Shown in pieces: positions 13,345 to 16,244 of a stretch of DNA of 16,244 nucleotides (positions within the stretch are counted from its first letter, which is position 1; each line of letters opens with the position of its first letter). This stretch comes from Moorella sp. UBA4076 (GTDB taxonomy: Bacteria > Bacillota > DSM-521 > Neomoorellales > Neomoorellaceae). The stretch covers positions 7,015 to 23,258 of the forward strand of contig DFYS01000172.1 in the NCBI GenBank assembly GCA_002383405.1, given 5' to 3'. Both the position numbers and the translations under genes were made by a program. The notes under the pieces were generated by a model, which worked only from the letters and a program-made list of their open reading frames with translations, was not told where the DNA came from and did no database searches.

Positions 13345-15105
13345 CTATATACGGTAAAGAACAGCCCCGGCGTTGGCTTCCAGGGGCAGGCTGAGCCGGC
13401 CTTCCCGGACCTCGAAATGGCGGTTGCTCAAACCGTCTTCCCAGAAAGAACCATCGGTAATGGCCGGCTGGCCTGCAGCCAGGGTGACGGTTTGCGGCTG
13501 GTCGCTGGTATTGATGATTACGATTACCCTTTCCCCGGCCCGGCGCCGGGCGTAGGCATAAACCCCGGCCTGGTCGTCAGTGAACAGGGGTTCGAAGTAG
13601 CCGCGCCTTAAAGGTAGCAAACGCTGCCGCAGGGCGATGAGACGCCGGTAGAAAGCCAGGAGGTTCTGATCCCAGGAGGGGGGATCCCAGGGCATGGTAC
13701 GGCGGCAGTCGGGGTCGGGGCCGCCGGTGAGGCCCACCTCATCGCCGTAATAAATCAGGGGAGCGCCGGGGTAGGTAAACTGCAGGATCAAAGCCGGCCG
13801 CAGGTGGGTCACCGCCTCGGCGTAACTGCCGGAGTGGCCGGGAACGCCGGCCAGGCCTTCCTGGAAAGCGGTGATGACCCGCGCCGTATCGTGACTGCCC
13901 AGCAGGTTTAACATAGCAAAGTTGGCCGCCTCCGGATAGCGCAGGCGAAGCTGGCCCAGGAGTATATCCAGAGTCGATACAGGAAAGCGCCGCCGGGCAA
14001 AAAAATCAAGGACCAGGTCGCGAAAGAGGTAGTTCATCACGCCGTCAAAGTAGCGGTTTTGCAGCCAGAAACGGGCATCGCGCCAGATCTCGCCGACAAT
14101 GTAGGCCTGCGGGTTGGTTTCCCTGACCTGGCGGGAAAATTCCTGCCAGAAAGGTGGTTCGATTTCATTGGGCACATCCAGGCGCCAGCCGTCGGTACCG
14201 GCCTCGCGCAGCCAGTAGGCAGCGACATGGAGCAGGTAGTCCCGTACCTCGGGATTAGAAGCTTTAAGTTTCGGCAGGCTGGGGATATCCCACCAGCAGG
14301 CGTAATTGGGCCGCGGTTCGCTGACCACCGGAAAGCCGGCGAAATAATACCAGTCTTTATAAGGAGAAGCAGCACCGCGGGCCAGGACATCCTGGAAAGC
14401 AAAGAAATCGGTACCCGTATGGTTGAAGACCCCGTCCAGGATGATGTGCATGCCTGCAGCGTGGAGGGATGCCACCAGGCGGCGCAGGGTGTCCGTATCC
14501 CCCAGCGCCGGGTCGACGGCCAGGTAGTCGCTGGTGTTATAACGGTGATTGGAAGGGGCAGCGAAGATGGGGTTGAGCCAGAGGGCATTGACCCCCAGAA
14601 ACTGCAAATAGGGTATTTTAGCCTGGATACCCTCCAGGTCGCCACCGAAGAAGTTATTCCTGGTGGGGGCGGACCCCCAGGTTTCAGCCCCCGGAGGGTC
14701 GTTAGCCGGGTTACCATTGTAAAACCGGTCCGGAAAAATCTGGTAGGAGACAGCATCGTAGATCCATTCCGGCACGGTGACGATATCGGCCTCGGTCCAG
14801 CGGTAAAGGAAGGGCCGGCCCAGGCGGCCGTTACCGCCGGCAAAAAGGTACTCCGGCTCGCGGCCTGCCACCTGGCAGCGAAAAAAATAGCGGCACTCCC
14901 AGGGCCTGGTTAACTCAATTTCCGCCTGGTAATAAAGGTAGTGGCGGCTGCGGGCACAAATATACATGGGCGCTGTTTGCAGACCGCCGTCTTCGTAAAT
15001 TACCTGGCAGAGATGCGGTTCCGGGTGGCGGCTCTTCAAACGCAGCAGGAGCTGGCCGGCCCCTGAAGGCTGGCGAAAACGCATGCTTGCGGGGTGATGT
15101 AGCAT
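13345..15105 (-). CDS. GH13 neopullulanase / cyclomaltodextrinase-type alpha-amylase
   Basis: The family hydrolyses alpha-1,4 (and some alpha-1,6) bonds of maltodextrins, cyclodextrins or pullulan. The protein has 586 residues, the usual size of GH13 subfamily 20. Residues about 1-110 form a CBM34-like N-domain. The barrel starts at VSYQIFPDRFYNG (119-131). Conserved regions: DGVFNHTG (224-231), GWRLDVPNE (306-314, nucleophile Asp310), VGEIW (337-341, acid/base Glu339) and LGSHDT (402-407, with His405 and Asp406). A C-terminal beta domain closes the protein. No signal peptide, so intracellular use of imported or stored glucan is likely. The ATG at 15105 has GAGGAGG; the longer frame to 15231 reads through repeat copy C and is rejected. 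Exact specificity cannot be told. Confidence 0.93.
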   Translation of the reverse strand: MLHHPASMRFRQPSGAGQLLLRLKSRHPEPHLCQVIYEDGGLQTAPMYICARSRHYLYYQAEIELTRPWECRYFFRCQVAGREPEYLFAGGNGRLGRPFLYRWTEADIVTVPEWIYDAVSYQIFPDRFYNGNPANDPPGAETWGSAPTRNNFFGGDLEGIQAKIPYLQFLGVNALWLNPIFAAPSNHRYNTSDYLAVDPALGDTDTLRRLVASLHAAGMHIILDGVFNHTGTDFFAFQDVLARGAASPYKDWYYFAGFPVVSEPRPNYACWWDIPSLPKLKASNPEVRDYLLHVAAYWLREAGTDGWRLDVPNEIEPPFWQEFSRQVRETNPQAYIVGEIWRDARFWLQNRYFDGVMNYLFRDLVLDFFARRRFPVSTLDILLGQLRLRYPEAANFAMLNLLGSHDTARVITAFQEGLAGVPGHSGSYAEAVTHLRPALILQFTYPGAPLIYYGDEVGLTGGPDPDCRRTMPWDPPSWDQNLLAFYRRLIALRQRLLPLRRGYFEPLFTDDQAGVYAYARRRAGERVIVIINTSDQPQTVTLAAGQPAITDGSFWEDGLSNRHFEVREGRLSLPLEANAGAVLYRI

Positions 15106-15149
15106 GAGCGAAACCTCCTCATATATGTTTCCCCTGTAAAAACCCCTTG

Positions 15150-15219
15150 AAAATAGAGGCAGGAGGCAAGAGGCAGGAAGCAAGAGGGTAGTCGGAACCG
15201 GCTGCGCCGGTTCCTGATT
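15150..15219 (-). repeat. hairpin plus pyrimidine-tail element, copy C
   Basis: Read on the minus strand: CAATCA, then GGAACCGGC, loop GCA, GCCGGTTCC (15194-15214), then a tail of CTCTTGC/TTCCTGC/CTCTTGC/CTCCTGC units (15155-15189). It points toward the amylase gene, whose start lies about 45 bases further. The sixth stem pair is C-G where copies A and B have T-A. Tail units here end in TGC rather than CAC but keep the same period. Confidence 0.7.
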
Positions 15220-15711
15220 GAAGTCTGCCACGTTGCCATTGGCCTGGCCTTTTTGGAGGTGGCAGTTCTGCCGGGGCCGGGGGTATCATAGAATAAGCGT
15301 GGGTTTGGTTGGAGAAGCCCGGTCATGACAGGGGTACATCACTAACCCGGGAAACAAATGAAGGGTAAGCAGGCTTCAATCTGTCCAGTAATAAAACCAG
15401 GCAATGCAAGGCCTGTTTATATGTAACCCGGCATTGGCGATAGACCTGTTGGGAAGTGATTAAGCCAGGGGTGAGTGCTGGGCGAGCTTTCCATATCCCC
15501 TTCCGAAGGGCGGGCCTTAAAAGTTGTAAATACCCTGCAAGCAGGAGGATAAACCCGCAAAACCTATTATGGCCCAAGATTTAGCAAAAAGCAAGGCTAC
15601 AGGAACTTTGACTGCTATTAGAGGATATGATACTGTTTTCTTAGTTAATGATTATAATTATTGTTAAAGATATGTTGCGAATATTAAGACTGTATTAAGG
15701 AGGGGAAAACG
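15220..15711. other. amylase-DUF4912 divergent intergenic region
   Basis: No supported gene of normal size. 15356-15383 matches 4614-4641 (left flank of copy A) at 23 of 28 bases, so a fragment of that element's flank may lie here. From about 15570 the sequence turns AT-rich. A 32-codon frame (15569-15667, starting MAQDLAKSKA and ending DYNYC) is visible, but its nearest AGGAGG is too far upstream. A minus-strand frame at 15323-15577 is Leu/Arg-rich and looks spurious. Confidence 0.4.
15608..15636 (+). promoter_or_regulatory. possible sigma-A promoter of the DUF4912 gene
   Basis: TTGACT at 15608-15613 and TACTGT at 15631-15636 are 17 bases apart in an AT-rich stretch. The -35 box is good; the -10 box keeps only the most conserved T, A and final T. 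The leader would be about 70 nt. Confidence 0.4.
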
Positions 15712-16164
15712 GTGCCTGAATGGAAGTATGGCTACCATCAAAACGTTCTGATCTACCTGCCCCAGGATTTACATACCATTTTCGTTTACTGGGACTTTAC
15801 GCCGGCCAGGATGCAGACCCTGGCGGATTTTTACCAGCATGTACAGCCGCGGATGCAGTTAATTCTGCGCCTTTGCCGCCAGGACGGTTTCGGTACAGAG
15901 CAGCAATTGCCCTTGGCAGGACTGGAGCCTGGAGGGCGTTATTTTTATAACCTCGACCCCCACGCCGTCTATCAGGTGGAGCTGGGAGCGCGCAGCCCGG
16001 AAGAAGAATTCGTCCTCTTTTCCCGCACCCCGGCTTTCCGGATCCAGCCCGGCCAGCCGGTGGAACCTGCCGGTATCCGGCGACTTCCACCGGCAGAACT
16101 GGCACCGGATTGGACAATCCCCCCGCCAGGTCCGCAACCGAGCAGCAACTTTAACTGGTCCTGA
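15712..16164 (+). CDS. DUF4912 domain protein
   Basis: The protein has 150 residues, with a DUF4912-like pattern at residues 1-115: KYGYHQNVLIYLPQDLHTIF, then VYWDF (25-29), LILRLC (50-55), the GGRYFYNLDP turn (74-83) and VYQVELGA (86-93). The domain is predicted to be a beta-sandwich and is seen near polysaccharide genes in Firmicutes; its function is not established. The C-terminal 35 residues are Pro-rich and likely disordered. The GTG at 15712 is set by AAGGAGGGG at 15697-15705. It is divergent from the amylase gene, which fits a glucan context, but this is inference from position only. Confidence 0.8.
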   Translation: MPEWKYGYHQNVLIYLPQDLHTIFVYWDFTPARMQTLADFYQHVQPRMQLILRLCRQDGFGTEQQLPLAGLEPGGRYFYNLDPHAVYQVELGARSPEEEFVLFSRTPAFRIQPGQPVEPAGIRRLPPAELAPDWTIPPPGPQPSSNFNWS

Positions 16165-16244
16165 AATAGAGACCTGCTGCATTGTCACTTTACTGCTTAC
16201 GTCTCTGGCGGACAGTAGACCTGAGCAGACCACCACGCCGCCTG
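16165..16244 (+). other. downstream end of window
   Basis: No gene is visible. AGAGAC and GTCTCT, about 26 bases apart, could form a weak stem but no T run follows, so it is not called a terminator. Confidence 0.2.

Noticed and set aside
15106..15231. 42-residue N-terminal extension of the amylase
   Set aside because: It lacks a ribosome site, translates the repeat copy C, and the ATG at 15105 has GAGGAGG in the right place.
15232..15290. Plus-strand stretch reading AFLEVAVLPGPG, loosely like a LysE-type transporter start
   Set aside because: Only a few residues fit, with no start codon or continuation.
15323..15577. 84-residue minus-strand frame
   Set aside because: No ribosome site and low-complexity Leu/Arg content; no recognisable domain.

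Overview
The window reads as chromosome of a GC-rich, spore-former-type member of the Clostridia, most like Moorella or a close relative among the thermophilic acetogens. This is an inference. It rests on a Bacillus-like TRAP protein in a GC-rich background, a pyruvate kinase with the extra C-terminal PEP-utiliser domain, strong AGGAGG ribosome sites with TTG and GTG starts, and solo DUF134, DUF169 and DUF4912 genes. No rRNA, tRNA, CRISPR array, phage gene or intact transposase is visible.

Left block (1-9535, all + strand): dnaE (replicative DNA polymerase III alpha), coaD (phosphopantetheine adenylyltransferase), mtrB (TRAP, the tryptophan-activated RNA-binding attenuator), a small unnamed gene, pfkA, pyk, and a biotin-free carboxyltransferase subunit of a pyruvate carboxylase or oxaloacetate decarboxylase type enzyme. 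From mtrB to pyk the gaps are small, so a transcription unit is plausible. pfkA, pyk and the carboxyltransferase cover fructose-6-phosphate to pyruvate and the pyruvate/oxaloacetate node.

Middle block (9536-13344): a DUF169 gene (+) runs convergently into minC (-). A strong promoter drives a DUF134 gene with a helix-turn-helix and zinc ribbon. A decayed stretch follows, then a small heptad-repeat coiled-coil gene (-) with its own terminator and extended -10 promoter, then a remnant of the cobalt transporter gene cbiM.

Right block (13345-16244): a GH13 neopullulanase-type amylase (-) faces a DUF4912 gene (+) across a roughly 600-base intergenic region with an AT-rich stretch.

Two non-coding families stand out. 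(1) An element of about 180 nt occurs at 3738-3915 and 9622-9804. It has a 16-19 bp closing stem, several internal hairpins and an identical 42-nt block. Paired positions differ in a compensatory way between copies, and a decayed relative lies at about 11581-11680. It behaves like a dispersed structured RNA. (2) A 21-nt hairpin followed by a pyrimidine-rich tandem tail occurs before mtrB, before the carboxyltransferase gene and before the amylase gene. It always points toward the downstream gene, and two of its stem base pairs covary. These two families are the best candidates here for something undescribed.
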